NCBI GenBank assembly: GCA_022793355.1
Contig: JAAWCR010000009.1
Span: 1-20,671 of the forward strand
Reading direction: 5' to 3'
From: Lawsonibacter sp.
GTDB taxonomy: Bacteria; Bacillota; Clostridia; Oscillospirales; Oscillospiraceae
DNA length: 20,671 nucleotides
In this document: positions 5,991-14,221 of the stretch, piece by piece
Layout of the letters: every line of letters begins with the position of its first letter
Position numbering within the stretch: position 1 is the first letter of the stretch
Notes under the pieces: generated by a model
Database searches by the model: none
Told to the model about the DNA's origin: nothing
Seen by the model: the letters and a program-made list of their open reading frames with translations, nothing else
Position numbers and translations under genes: made by a program

Positions 5991-7496
5991 ATGCTTGAAG
6001 CGATTCTGCCCATACTTCCCGTTATTTTCATCGTGTTAGCAATCATCATCATTCTTTTGCTCGGCTATGTCAAGGCCCCGCCCGATCAGGCGTACATTAT
6101 CTCCGGCCTCAAGAAAGAGAGCAAGGTGCTCATTGGCCGCGCCGGAATCCGCGTCCCCTTCCTGGAGCGTATGGACCGGCTGTATTTGGGTCAGATGACA
6201 GTGGACATCAAAACAGAACAGTCCGTCCCCACCAGCGACTTTATCAACGTCAACGTGGACGCCGTGGCCAAGGTCCGCATCTCCCCCCAGGCGGAGGGCA
6301 TCAAGCTGGCGGCCAAAAACTTTCTGAACAAGCGGCCCGAGGAGATTACCCGTGACCTTCAGGATTCCCTCCAGGGCAATATGCGGGAGATCATCGGCAC
6401 CCTTTCCCTCAAGGAAATCAACACAGACCGGGATTCCTTCTCCGATCAGGTGATGCAGAAAGCCAGCAAGGACATGGATAAGCTGGGTATTGAGATTCTC
6501 TCCTGCAATATCCAGAATGTCACTGATGAAAACGGGCTTATCAAGGACCTGGGCGCCGACAACACCAGCCTGATCAAAAAGAACGCCGCGATTGCAAAGG
6601 CCCAGGCCGACCGTGACATCGCCATCGCCCAGGCCGAGGCGGAGCGGGAGTCCAACGAGGCCCGGGTCCAGGCGGACACCCAAATTGCCCAAAAGCAGAC
6701 AGAACTGGAAATCAAACGAGCCGAACTGAAAATTATGGCCGACGGCAAGAAGGCCGAAGCCGACGCCGCCTATGAGATTCAGAGTCAGGAACAGCGCAAG
6801 AGCATCGAGACCGCCACCGTCAACGCGGAAATCGCCAAAACCCAGCGCCAGGCCGAGCTGAAGCAGTATGAGGTCGAGGTGGAGAAGCAGAAGCTGGAGG
6901 CGGAAATCCGGGCCAAGGCGGACGCTGAGCGCTACCGCCAGCAGCAGGAATCGGAGGCCGCCCTGTTCAAGCGCCAGAAGGACGCGGAGGCGGCCCGCTA
7001 TGAGCAGGAACAGAAGGCCGAGGCCCAGATGAAAATTGCTGAGGCTCAGAAGTACGCAAAGGAACAGGAGGCGGAAGGCATTGCCGCCGTGGGTAAAGCG
7101 GAGGCCGAGGCCATCCGCGCCAAGGCCCTGGCCGAGGCCGAGGGTATCGACAAGAAGGCAGAGGCCATGAAGAAGTATGGCGAGGCCGCTGTGATTGAGA
7201 TGGTCATGCAGGCCTTGCCCGAGATCGCCAAAAACGTGGCCGAGCCGCTGTCCAAGGTGGATAAGATTACCATGTACGGCGAGGGGAACAGCGCCAAGCT
7301 GCTTCAGGACATCATCACCGGCACGTCTCAGGTCACCGAGGGTATAACCCAGGGCATGGGCCTCGATGTAAAATCACTGGTCGCCGGTATGCTGGGCGGC
7401 AAACTGGCAGGGGGAGAGGATAAAACCATTATTATCCAAAATCCCGCCCCCAAGGATCCGCCGGACCGCTCTCCCACCGGCACCAAGGAAGATTAA
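5991..7496 (+). CDS. flotillin / SPFH-domain membrane scaffold protein (FloT-like)
   Basis: The 501-residue protein has one N-terminal membrane helix (about residues 5-27), an SPFH domain (about 28-190, starting GYVKAPPDQAYIISG), a long Ala/Glu/Lys/Gln-rich coiled coil (about 190-410, repeated AEAE, KAEA and AQAQ units) and a C-terminal tail with the flotillin-type VDKITMYGEG segment. Length and layout match Bacillus FloT (YuaG, about 509 residues), which oligomerises on the inner membrane face and organises membrane microdomains. The ATG at 5991 has AAAGGAGG seven bases upstream; an in-frame GTG nine codons earlier has none. The usual NfeD partner is absent here. It is the last gene of its operon, ending at a strong terminator, and lies directly before the AAA+/VWA cassette in the same orientation. 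Family assignment is very secure; which complex it scaffolds is unknown. Confidence 0.93.
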   Translation: MLEAILPILPVIFIVLAIIIILLLGYVKAPPDQAYIISGLKKESKVLIGRAGIRVPFLERMDRLYLGQMTVDIKTEQSVPTSDFINVNVDAVAKVRISPQAEGIKLAAKNFLNKRPEEITRDLQDSLQGNMREIIGTLSLKEINTDRDSFSDQVMQKASKDMDKLGIEILSCNIQNVTDENGLIKDLGADNTSLIKKNAAIAKAQADRDIAIAQAEAERESNEARVQADTQIAQKQTELEIKRAELKIMADGKKAEADAAYEIQSQEQRKSIETATVNAEIAKTQRQAELKQYEVEVEKQKLEAEIRAKADAERYRQQQESEAALFKRQKDAEAARYEQEQKAEAQMKIAEAQKYAKEQEAEGIAAVGKAEAEAIRAKALAEAEGIDKKAEAMKKYGEAAVIEMVMQALPEIAKNVAEPLSKVDKITMYGEGNSAKLLQDIITGTSQVTEGITQGMGLDVKSLVAGMLGGKLAGGEDKTIIIQNPAPKDPPDRSPTGTKED

Positions 7497-7507
7497 ACGT
7501 TTCCAGC

Positions 7508-7546
7508 CGCCTGCGGATTTCAGCCGAAATCCGCAGGCGTTCTTTT
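7508..7546 (+). terminator. strong intrinsic terminator after the flotillin gene
   Basis: A perfect 14-bp stem (7508-7521 with 7526-7539) encloses the 4-base loop AGCC and is followed by TTCTTTT. It separates the RelB-like/flotillin operon from the AAA+/VWA cassette. Confidence 0.93.
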
Positions 7547-7568
7547 GCCGGATACAGCAAGCAAAAGA

Positions 7569-7597
7569 TTGTCAAAAGCTCCATTTTATGCTATACT
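7569..7597 (+). promoter_or_regulatory. promoter of the AAA+/DUF5682/VWA/SWIM/DUF4132 operon
   Basis: TTGTCA (7569-7574) and TATACT (7592-7597) are 17 bases apart, and TG at 7589-7590 gives an extended -10. It lies about 40 bases upstream of the first gene and just after the terminator at 7508-7546, so the cassette is transcribed from here. I see no clear operator palindrome. The TTTGTAA half-site found upstream of the RelB-like gene is absent. Confidence 0.82.
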
Positions 7598-7644
7598 TGC
7601 CGTATACAAAATAAGGTATTCCACCAAATGGGAGAGTGACTACT

Positions 7645-8760
7645 GTGGAAGAAACAATCCTTCGTCCTCAGGCTGAACAGCGGTATCAGGAAGAGCTGTC
7701 CGCACTGCGTCTTTGGGATCAGGACAACAGAAAGCCTCAAAACTGGCTGTTGTCCCCAAAAGCGGTGCGGCTTTTTATTTTAGGCTCCCCCCGTCCTGTC
7801 CGCTGCGGCGGCCGGGAGATTACAATCCGCAAAAAGTATCTGGGCAACGACGCGCTGGTGGAGCGCTGCATCATCACCCTGGCGGGCAACCGGGGCCTGA
7901 TGCTGGTGGGCGAGCCGGGCACTGCCAAAACCATGCTCTCCGAGCTTCTGTCCGCCGCCATCAGCGGGTGCAGCACCAATACAGTGCAGGGTACGGCCGG
8001 CACCACTGAGGATATGATTAAGTACAGCTGGAACTACGCTCTGCTCCTGGCCAAGGGCCCCAGCCGGGAGGCCCTTGTGCCCTCCCCCCTCTATGTCGGC
8101 ATGGAAAAGGGGATTCTGACCCGCTTTGAGGAAATCACCCGCACCCCCGCCGAGGTTCAGGACAGCCTGATCAGCGTACTGAGCGACAAGGTTTTGAATA
8201 TCCCCGAGCTGGGCGACGAGGGCCTGCTCTTCGCCCGGCCCGGCTTCAACGTCATCGGCACCGCCAACACCCGGGACAAGGGGGTCAACGAGATGTCCAG
8301 CGCCCTCAAGCGCCGGTTCAACTTTGAAACGGTGCAGCCGGTGCGGGACGTGGCGCTGGAGAAGCAAATCATTCTGAACGAGGTGGGCGCGCTGGCCGAC
8401 GCCGCCGGCATCACCCAGCCGCTGGATACCGACGCCGCCGGGCTGCTGGCCGCCACCTACCACGAGCTGCGGGAGGGGATCTCCGCCGAGGGGCATCGCA
8501 TCGAAAAGCCCAGCGCCGTTATGAGCACTGCCGAGGCCATCTCCGTCTATTTTCAGACCCTGATGACCGCGTGGTACTACGGCGACGGACATATGGATGA
8601 GCAAAATCTGGTGGAGAACCTGGTGGGGGCGGTAGCCAAGGAGTCCCGGGAGGACCTGGACAAGATTTCCAACTACTTTTCCACCGTGGTTCGGGACAAG
8701 GCGCGACGGGAGGGCGGCCCATGGACACGTTATTACGAGGCGAGAAGCCAGCTGAAGTAA
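7645..8760 (+). CDS. MoxR-type AAA+ ATPase (YehL-like)
   Basis: This AAA+ ATPase of about 371 residues carries Walker A GEPGTAKT (89-96), sensor 1 in GTANTRD (205-211) and an arginine-finger region LKRRFNF (221-227). The Walker B position reads LTRFEEITR instead of the usual hhhhDE, so the Asp is replaced although the catalytic Glu side is kept. MoxR proteins are chaperone-like ATPases that act with VWA proteins on client proteins or metal insertion; a VWA gene lies two genes downstream. Two GTG starts are possible. The one at 7645 is preferred because GGGAG lies about nine bases upstream, while the GTG at 7636 touches the ribosome site. Its 3' end overlaps the next gene by 40 bases. The gene set matches E. 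coli yehL and its neighbours; the client is unknown. Confidence 0.9.
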   Translation: MEETILRPQAEQRYQEELSALRLWDQDNRKPQNWLLSPKAVRLFILGSPRPVRCGGREITIRKKYLGNDALVERCIITLAGNRGLMLVGEPGTAKTMLSELLSAAISGCSTNTVQGTAGTTEDMIKYSWNYALLLAKGPSREALVPSPLYVGMEKGILTRFEEITRTPAEVQDSLISVLSDKVLNIPELGDEGLLFARPGFNVIGTANTRDKGVNEMSSALKRRFNFETVQPVRDVALEKQIILNEVGALADAAGITQPLDTDAAGLLAATYHELREGISAEGHRIEKPSAVMSTAEAISVYFQTLMTAWYYGDGHMDEQNLVENLVGAVAKESREDLDKISNYFSTVVRDKARREGGPWTRYYEARSQLK

Positions 8761-11159
8761 TTCCATTTTCTCTGGACGCGCCGGTCCTCTACTACCCGGT
8801 GCGGCACCACAGTCCAGCCTGCGCCTGGCACCTGGAGCGGATTATTCAGCGGTATGCCCCTGACTGCATTCTGGTGGAAGGACCGGAAAACGCCAATGAC
8901 CTGATTCCCGTGCTGGTCCACCCCGACACAAAAACCCCCATAGCCCTCTTTTACGCCTACCGGGACGAGGCCGGGCTCCTGTCCCAAGAGGAGGGAAAGG
9001 AGCCGGCGAGCTACCGCTGCTATTATCCCTTCCTGGACCACTCCCCGGAGCTGGCCGCCCTCCGCTCCGCCGCCGCCCAGGGGATTCCGGCCCGGTTCAT
9101 CGACCTGCCCTACGGGGAAATCCTGCTGGCTACCCACGATGCCCGGGGCCTGCGCGCCCAGGAAGAAAAGCTGAGCTACGCCAGCGACCGCTATCTGACC
9201 GCCGACCGGTTCCAGAAGCTGCTGTGTGAAAAGACCGGCCTGCGCAGCTTTGAGGAATTTTGGGAGAAATACTTTGAAACCGCCGGGCTCCTCCAGACCG
9301 ACGAGGCCTTCGCCGCCCAGATGAACTCCTACTGCCTCCTCACCCGGCAGAACACGCCGCAGGCCGAGCTGGAAGAGGATGGCTGTCTGGCTCGCGAGGG
9401 ACATATGGCCCTACGAATTCAAGAGGCGGCGGAGCAATACCGCAAGGTACTGGTGGTGGTGGGCGGCTTCCACATCTGGGGCCTGCTCCACAGCCCGCCC
9501 CAGCCTCCGGAACACAAAAAGCTGCCCGAACAATCCCAGGCCGTCTACCCCATGCGGTACACCATGCCGGCAGCGGACGCCCTGTCCGGATACGCCAGCG
9601 GAATGCCCTCCCCCGGCTTTTACGCCAGCGTGTGGGCCGCCCTCCACCGCGAAGCCCCGGAGCAGATATGGGACCAGGTGGTGCTGGACTATCTGGTGCG
9701 GACAGGCCGTAAACTGCGCTCCGACGGGGCTTCCCTCTCCGCCTTTGATGAAATATGCGCCCTCCAGCAGGCCCGGGGGCTGGCGGAGCTGCGGCAAAAG
9801 CCAGGGCCGGGGCTGTATGAACTGCAGGATGCGGTGCTCAGCGCTTTCGTCAAGGGAGAGGCGAGCCTGTCCGGCGTAGAGCCGCTGCGGGTGCTGCGGG
9901 ATCTGACCACCGGCAAGGCGGTGGGCCAGCTGTGCGGCGGCGCGCTGACACCACCCCTGGCCAGGGATTTTGACATCCAGTGCAACCGGCACCGGCTGAA
10001 ACAGGAGACCGCCTCCCGTCAGGAACTCACCCTGTCCATTTTCTCCGACCCCCGCCACCGGGAAATCAGCCGCTTTCTCCACCAGACCGTCTTTCTGGAC
10101 TGCGGCTTCGCCCAGCGGAAAAAGGGCCCTGACCTTCAGCGCCGCCGGGACCGGAACCTGATTCGGGAGTCCTGGGACTACCGCTGGACCGCCTCTGTGG
10201 ACGCGGCCCTGATTGAACACGCGGTATCCGGGGCCACCATGCGGGAGGCCTGCGCCACCGAGCTGCGGCAGAAAATGGCCGCCGCAGGACGGGCCGATCT
10301 GGGGGCGGAGCTGCTGGTCCAGGGCTTTCTGATGGGGGTGGGCGATGTGTCCGACGCCCTGGCCGGGCGGCTGGACGAGCTGCTCATTCAGGACGGGGAC
10401 TTTACCTCCCTGTGCGCCGCCTGTGCCTCCCTGAATACCCTGGACGAGTGGCGGGACCAATACGGCGAAAGCGCCACCTACGACTACCCCGCCCTCCTTC
10501 GCCGGTGCTTCAGCCGGGTTTTGCAGCTTCTCCCCTCCATGAACACCGTGGATAACCGGCATGTCTTAGCTGTTCAGCACGCCTGCATGCTCCTCTATCA
10601 GGTCACCGGGCGGGACTCTTTCTCCCTCCAGCGCCCCGCCCTGCTCCGGGCCTTTGAAGCCCTGATTGTTCAGGACCCCCTCCATCCCGCCCTCCACGGC
10701 GCGGTGCTGGGACTGCTCTATGGGGCGCAGCCGGACTGGAAGGAGCAAATTAACGCCGCCATTGGGAGCTACCTCCAGGGCACCCCCGGGATGTTGCTGC
10801 AATCAGCCTCCTTTTTACAGGGCCTGTTCTATACCGCCCGGGACCTGCTGCTGGCCGACCCCGACTTTCTGCCCCAAATCGACCGCCTACTGTGTACTTT
10901 GGAGGATGACGACTTCATCCGCCTCCTCCCCGAGCTGCGGCTGGCGTTCAGTTACTTCGTCCCCACTGAGACCGACCGCCTGGCCAAACGGGCGGCGGCC
11001 CTCCATGGCGCGGCGGCGAACGCCCTGCGCCGAACAGCGGCGGACCCCGCCGCCTACACCTGCGGGGAGGCCCTGGACGCCTGGGCGGCGGCCCGGCTGG
11101 ATACCTTTATAATGACGGAAGGAGAGGAACACGGATGCTCACCGACGGCGCAGCGCTGA
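8721..11159 (+). CDS. DUF5682 family protein (YehM-like), possible TraB/ChaN-type N-terminal domain
   Basis: The 812-residue protein starts with conserved-looking blocks: PVRHHSPACAWHL (26-38), LVEGPENAND (51-60), RFIDLP (125-130), REGHMALRIQ (225-234) and VVVGGFHIWGL (245-255). I recognise these as the DUF5682 family, which sits beside MoxR and VWA genes in E. coli (yehM). The order of an N-terminal His motif, a Glu-Gly-Pro turn, an Arg-x-x-His-Met-Ala block and a late Gly-x-His recalls the TraB/PrgY, ChaN and EreA (TIKI) superfamily of metal-dependent enzymes. That link is my inference. Residues from about 300 on are largely helical, with no recognised motif. No signal peptide or membrane helix is visible, so it is cytoplasmic. 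The ATG at 8721 lies inside the ATPase gene, behind GGGAGGG six bases upstream, and the 3' end overlaps the VWA gene by 25 bases. Confidence 0.85.
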   Translation: MDTLLRGEKPAEVIPFSLDAPVLYYPVRHHSPACAWHLERIIQRYAPDCILVEGPENANDLIPVLVHPDTKTPIALFYAYRDEAGLLSQEEGKEPASYRCYYPFLDHSPELAALRSAAAQGIPARFIDLPYGEILLATHDARGLRAQEEKLSYASDRYLTADRFQKLLCEKTGLRSFEEFWEKYFETAGLLQTDEAFAAQMNSYCLLTRQNTPQAELEEDGCLAREGHMALRIQEAAEQYRKVLVVVGGFHIWGLLHSPPQPPEHKKLPEQSQAVYPMRYTMPAADALSGYASGMPSPGFYASVWAALHREAPEQIWDQVVLDYLVRTGRKLRSDGASLSAFDEICALQQARGLAELRQKPGPGLYELQDAVLSAFVKGEASLSGVEPLRVLRDLTTGKAVGQLCGGALTPPLARDFDIQCNRHRLKQETASRQELTLSIFSDPRHREISRFLHQTVFLDCGFAQRKKGPDLQRRRDRNLIRESWDYRWTASVDAALIEHAVSGATMREACATELRQKMAAAGRADLGAELLVQGFLMGVGDVSDALAGRLDELLIQDGDFTSLCAACASLNTLDEWRDQYGESATYDYPALLRRCFSRVLQLLPSMNTVDNRHVLAVQHACMLLYQVTGRDSFSLQRPALLRAFEALIVQDPLHPALHGAVLGLLYGAQPDWKEQINAAIGSYLQGTPGMLLQSASFLQGLFYTARDLLLADPDFLPQIDRLLCTLEDDDFIRLLPELRLAFSYFVPTETDRLAKRAAALHGAAANALRRTAADPAAYTCGEALDAWAAARLDTFIMTEGEEHGCSPTAQR

Positions 11160-12250
11160 ACCGGTGGAGGCTGGTGCTGGGGAAAAACGCACAGCAGCAG
11201 CTCCCCCTCGCCGAACGCAACATACTCCGCATAGACGACGCGCTGGATTTTCTCTACAGCCGGGAGAGCGGCGAGGACGTGCGTGACCCCCAGGGGGGGC
11301 ACGGGGCCAGCCAGCCCACTGTGGCCCGCTGGCTCAGCGAGGTACGCACCCTCTTCCCCCAGGAGACCGCTGAGATTTTACAGCGGCACGCCTTGGACCG
11401 CTACCAGCTCACCGAGCTGCTATCTGACCGAGAGGTGCTGGAGCGGATGGAGCCTAATCAGGCCCTTCTGGAGACAGTGCTCAGCCTGAAACACATGATG
11501 AAGGGCCCGGTGCTGGACACCGCGCGCCGGATTGTCCGGAAGGTGGTGGACCAACTCACCGAAAAAATGCAGCGGGAGGTACAGCGTTCGGCTTTGGGCA
11601 AGCTGGACCGCAACAGCCGCAGCAGCGTGCGCTCCCTGCGCAACCTGGACGTTTTGCGCACCATCCGCAAAAATCTGGCCCACTACGACACCGAAGCCCA
11701 ACGACTGGTGCTGGAACAGGTCTATTTCAACGGCCGCGTCAAGCGGTACAACCCCTGGCGAGTCATTCTGGCGGTGGACGAGAGCGGTTCTATGCTCTCC
11801 AGCGTCATCCACAGCGCGGTAATGGCGGGTATCTTTGCCGGACTGCCCATGCTGGACACCCGTCTGGTCATTTTCGACACCTCCGTGGTGGATTTGAGCG
11901 GCTACGCCGGCGACCCGGTGGAAACCCTTATGAGCATTCAGCTGGGGGGCGGCACCGACATAGCCGGGGCGCTGGGCTACTGCGAGACGCTGATTACCTT
12001 TCCCCACCGCACTATGGTGGTGCTGGTAAGCGACCTGTGCGAGGGAGGTTCCCGAAAAAACCTCTATGGCGTTTGCCGCGACATCATCGAAAGCGGTGCC
12101 AGACTTATCGCCCTCACCGCCCTGGACGAAAACGCCGCTCCCGCCTACGACCGCTCCACCGCCGAGGCGCTGGCCGGGATGGGGGCCTATGTGGGCGCCA
12201 TGACCCCGGCGAAGCTGGCGGATTTCATGGCAAACGTCATGCGGGATTAG
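11135..12250 (+). CDS. VWA (von Willebrand factor A) domain protein (YehP-like)
   Basis: The 371-residue protein has a helical N-terminal half and a C-terminal VWA domain (about 205-371). The complete MIDAS metal site is visible: Asp215, Ser217 and Ser219 in DESGS, Thr274 in GGGTD and Asp300 in VSDLCEGG. MIDAS domains hold a divalent metal and bind a partner acidic side chain, and VWA proteins of this kind pair with MoxR ATPases. The N-terminal half includes the basic stretch RSALGKLDRNSRSSVRSLRNLD. The ATG at 11135 is preceded by GGAGAGG and overlaps the end of the DUF5682 gene. The stop lies 13 bases before the SWIM gene. The gene corresponds in context and length to E. coli yehP (about 378 residues). 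It is cytoplasmic by the absence of a signal peptide. Confidence 0.92.
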   Translation: MLTDGAALNRWRLVLGKNAQQQLPLAERNILRIDDALDFLYSRESGEDVRDPQGGHGASQPTVARWLSEVRTLFPQETAEILQRHALDRYQLTELLSDREVLERMEPNQALLETVLSLKHMMKGPVLDTARRIVRKVVDQLTEKMQREVQRSALGKLDRNSRSSVRSLRNLDVLRTIRKNLAHYDTEAQRLVLEQVYFNGRVKRYNPWRVILAVDESGSMLSSVIHSAVMAGIFAGLPMLDTRLVIFDTSVVDLSGYAGDPVETLMSIQLGGGTDIAGALGYCETLITFPHRTMVVLVSDLCEGGSRKNLYGVCRDIIESGARLIALTALDENAAPAYDRSTAEALAGMGAYVGAMTPAKLADFMANVMRD

Positions 12251-12263
12251 GGGAGGTAGCACG

Positions 12264-13901
12264 ATGTATTTACCGGAAGAACTGTCCGCCGCCCTGTTGG
12301 CCGCCGACGAGAACTATCTGGTTGGACTGTCCAATAAGGGCACCGTCAACCGGGCGAAAAAGGACTTGGCCGCCCTGACAGGCCCGGAGTCTATGCCCAA
12401 CGGGGCCGGCGTGACCGTCAAGCTAGACGGCGCGGAATGCGTTATCACCGCTCCCCTGGGCCAGAGCCGTTGTTCCTGTCCCAGCGGCTCCATCTGCCGT
12501 CACCGGATTACGGCTATTTTGTGGCTCAAGCGGCAGCTAGACGCCGCGCCTGCCTCCGCCCCTCCGTCAAAGCCGGAGTTTCAGGAGCTGCGGGCCTATC
12601 CCCCGGAAAAGCTGGCCAAGCAGCTGGGGCTCAAGCGGCTGTCCGCCGCCCTGTTTCGCCACCAGAGCGGCGGCGGACCTGAAATTGCGGAAACCTCCGT
12701 GGTCACAGTGGATATGCCCTGGCTGCCTGCGTCGGTGCGCCTGCTGGAGCCCCTGGAGCACAGCTCCTGCACCTGCCACAGCAAAACCTTCTGCGCCCAC
12801 AAGGCCGAAGCACTGCTGTACTGGCAGCTGAACGAGGGCATTGCAGACCCAGCCCTGCTGCAAGCCGCCCAGTCTGCCGGGGCGGCTTTGGACCTGGAGC
12901 CGGTGCGGGGGGTGTGTCAGGCGGTGCAGCAGTCCCTGACCGCTCAGCTGGCCGCCGGGCTGAGCCGTATGCCCCCCGGCGTGTGCGAGACGGTGGAGCG
13001 GATGGCCGCGCTGTGCCACACCGCCAGGCTCCCCGAGCTGGAGCGGGCTCTGCGGGCCCTCCACGGGGAGTACGCCGCCTACTTCGCCCGGTCGGCCACC
13101 TACCGGGACGCCGCCCTGCTTCAGCGTATCTCCGACGCTTTCCGCCTGGCCGCGGCCTTGGAAGCGTCGGACGAGGAGACCGCCCCCGCCCTGGCCGGAA
13201 GCTTTCGGGACGACTATCTGCCGGTGGGAAATCTCCAGCTGTATTTATTGGGGATGCGGGACTTTTCCGGGCGGAGCGGCTACGCCGGAACGATTTATTA
13301 CTTCTGGGAGCGGGACGCCCACCGGTTCTACACCTTCACCCACGTCCGCCCCACCTTCTACGAGGCGGAGAGCCGTCGCCGTCCCGCCGCCATCCCCTGG
13401 GGACTGCCCTGCCCCCTCCATCAGGCCTGGAACGTTTCCCTGGACCTGACCGGGGCCAAGGCCACCTATGCTGGCAACCTGTCCGCCTCCGATCGGTGCC
13501 AGGCCACCCTTCTGGGGCACTCCAATCCGGGCCGCGTCTACCCCGGGGAACAGGTCTACACCGATTTCGGGCTGCTTTTTGCCCAGCGCAGCCTTCCCAA
13601 CACCCCGGAGCGGGAGCGCCTGGCCGTGGTGCGTCCCCGGCGGTGCCAGCCCCAGCCCTACGACACGGTTCAGCAGCGCTTCACCCTGCGCCTGCTGGAC
13701 GGCGAGGACCGGGACCTGTGGTTGGAGGTCCGATACAAAAAGGAGGAAGCCAAGGTGGTAGGCCTGCTGGAACAGCTGGCGGACAAGCTGAGCCGGGATC
13801 CCCGCCTCGCCCCCGTCTTTTTTGGCGTGGTCTTTCGGGAGAGTGACCGGCTCAAGCTCTATCCCATTGAATTTTTCACCGAATGGGGGGAGGACACATG
13901 A
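12264..13901 (+). CDS. SWIM zinc-finger protein with two SWIM motifs (YehQ-like)
   Basis: The 545-residue protein carries two copies of the SWIM pattern C-x-C-x5-C-x-H: Cys70/Cys72/Cys78/His80 in CSCPSGSICRH, and Cys169/Cys171/Cys177/His179 in CTCHSKTFCAH. SWIM fingers bind zinc and mediate contacts with DNA or proteins. The rest (about 200-545) is an undescribed region with many aromatic and Arg residues, including YFWERDAHRFYTFTHVRPTFYEAE and a C-terminal LYPIEFFTEWG. The ATG at 12264 has GGGGAGG seven bases upstream. The gene ends in a 4-base ATGA overlap with the next one. In E. coli the SWIM gene yehQ also follows yehP. Its role in the cassette, perhaps as nucleic-acid or client adaptor, is inferred. 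Confidence 0.88.
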   Translation: MYLPEELSAALLAADENYLVGLSNKGTVNRAKKDLAALTGPESMPNGAGVTVKLDGAECVITAPLGQSRCSCPSGSICRHRITAILWLKRQLDAAPASAPPSKPEFQELRAYPPEKLAKQLGLKRLSAALFRHQSGGGPEIAETSVVTVDMPWLPASVRLLEPLEHSSCTCHSKTFCAHKAEALLYWQLNEGIADPALLQAAQSAGAALDLEPVRGVCQAVQQSLTAQLAAGLSRMPPGVCETVERMAALCHTARLPELERALRALHGEYAAYFARSATYRDAALLQRISDAFRLAAALEASDEETAPALAGSFRDDYLPVGNLQLYLLGMRDFSGRSGYAGTIYYFWERDAHRFYTFTHVRPTFYEAESRRRPAAIPWGLPCPLHQAWNVSLDLTGAKATYAGNLSASDRCQATLLGHSNPGRVYPGEQVYTDFGLLFAQRSLPNTPERERLAVVRPRRCQPQPYDTVQQRFTLRLLDGEDRDLWLEVRYKKEEAKVVGLLEQLADKLSRDPRLAPVFFGVVFRESDRLKLYPIEFFTEWGEDT

Positions 13902-14221
13902 CAGAGCTCCTGGACGATATGGAGCTGGCTCTCACCGACCTGATGCAGTCGGGCTTTTCCACCGGCGGGGCGGCCGCAGTTCAGCGCCTGCAAACCCTGG
14001 CACTTAACTGCGAGGACTCCGGCCTGCACACCGGCAGCGCGCTGCTGTCTGAAATTCAGCAGGCTTTGGCCGCCCGCTCCCACAGGGAGGAGAAACACGA
14101 TCTCCCCCTGGCCGCCGCCGTCTGCCGCACCGTGCGGTACATTCAGCTCTGCCGGGAAAAATTACAGGAGGAACAAATCGCCAAGCGCTGGCAGTCGATC
14201 AAACTGGAGGAGGAATTCTGA
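13898..14221 (+). CDS. small helical protein of unknown function in the cassette
   Basis: This 107-residue protein reads as three or four helices: LLDDMELALTDLMQ, AAVQRLQTLALNCED, LLSEIQQALAARSHREEK, and a long C-terminal helix from TVRYIQLCREKLQEEQ to the end. I do not recognise a family, and no membrane segment or metal motif is visible. It starts at the ATG at 13898, with GGGGAGG four bases upstream and a 4-base overlap with the SWIM gene; an ATG five codons earlier has no ribosome site. Its TGA overlaps the ATG of the DUF4132 gene (TGATG). The tight coupling on both sides says it is a real member of the set, probably a subunit or adaptor for one of its neighbours. Confidence 0.8.
   Translation: MTELLDDMELALTDLMQSGFSTGGAAAVQRLQTLALNCEDSGLHTGSALLSEIQQALAARSHREEKHDLPLAAAVCRTVRYIQLCREKLQEEQIAKRWQSIKLEEEF

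Noticed and set aside
4811..7496. A classical type II toxin-antitoxin operon
   Set aside because: Only the antitoxin-like domain is present. The next gene is a flotillin, and I see no RelE/YafQ-like toxin on either strand nearby.
7780..10562. Long minus-strand frames opposite the ATPase and DUF5682 genes
   Set aside because: The plus-strand proteins carry intact Walker and DUF5682 motifs, and the antisense frames show low-complexity translations with no ribosome sites.
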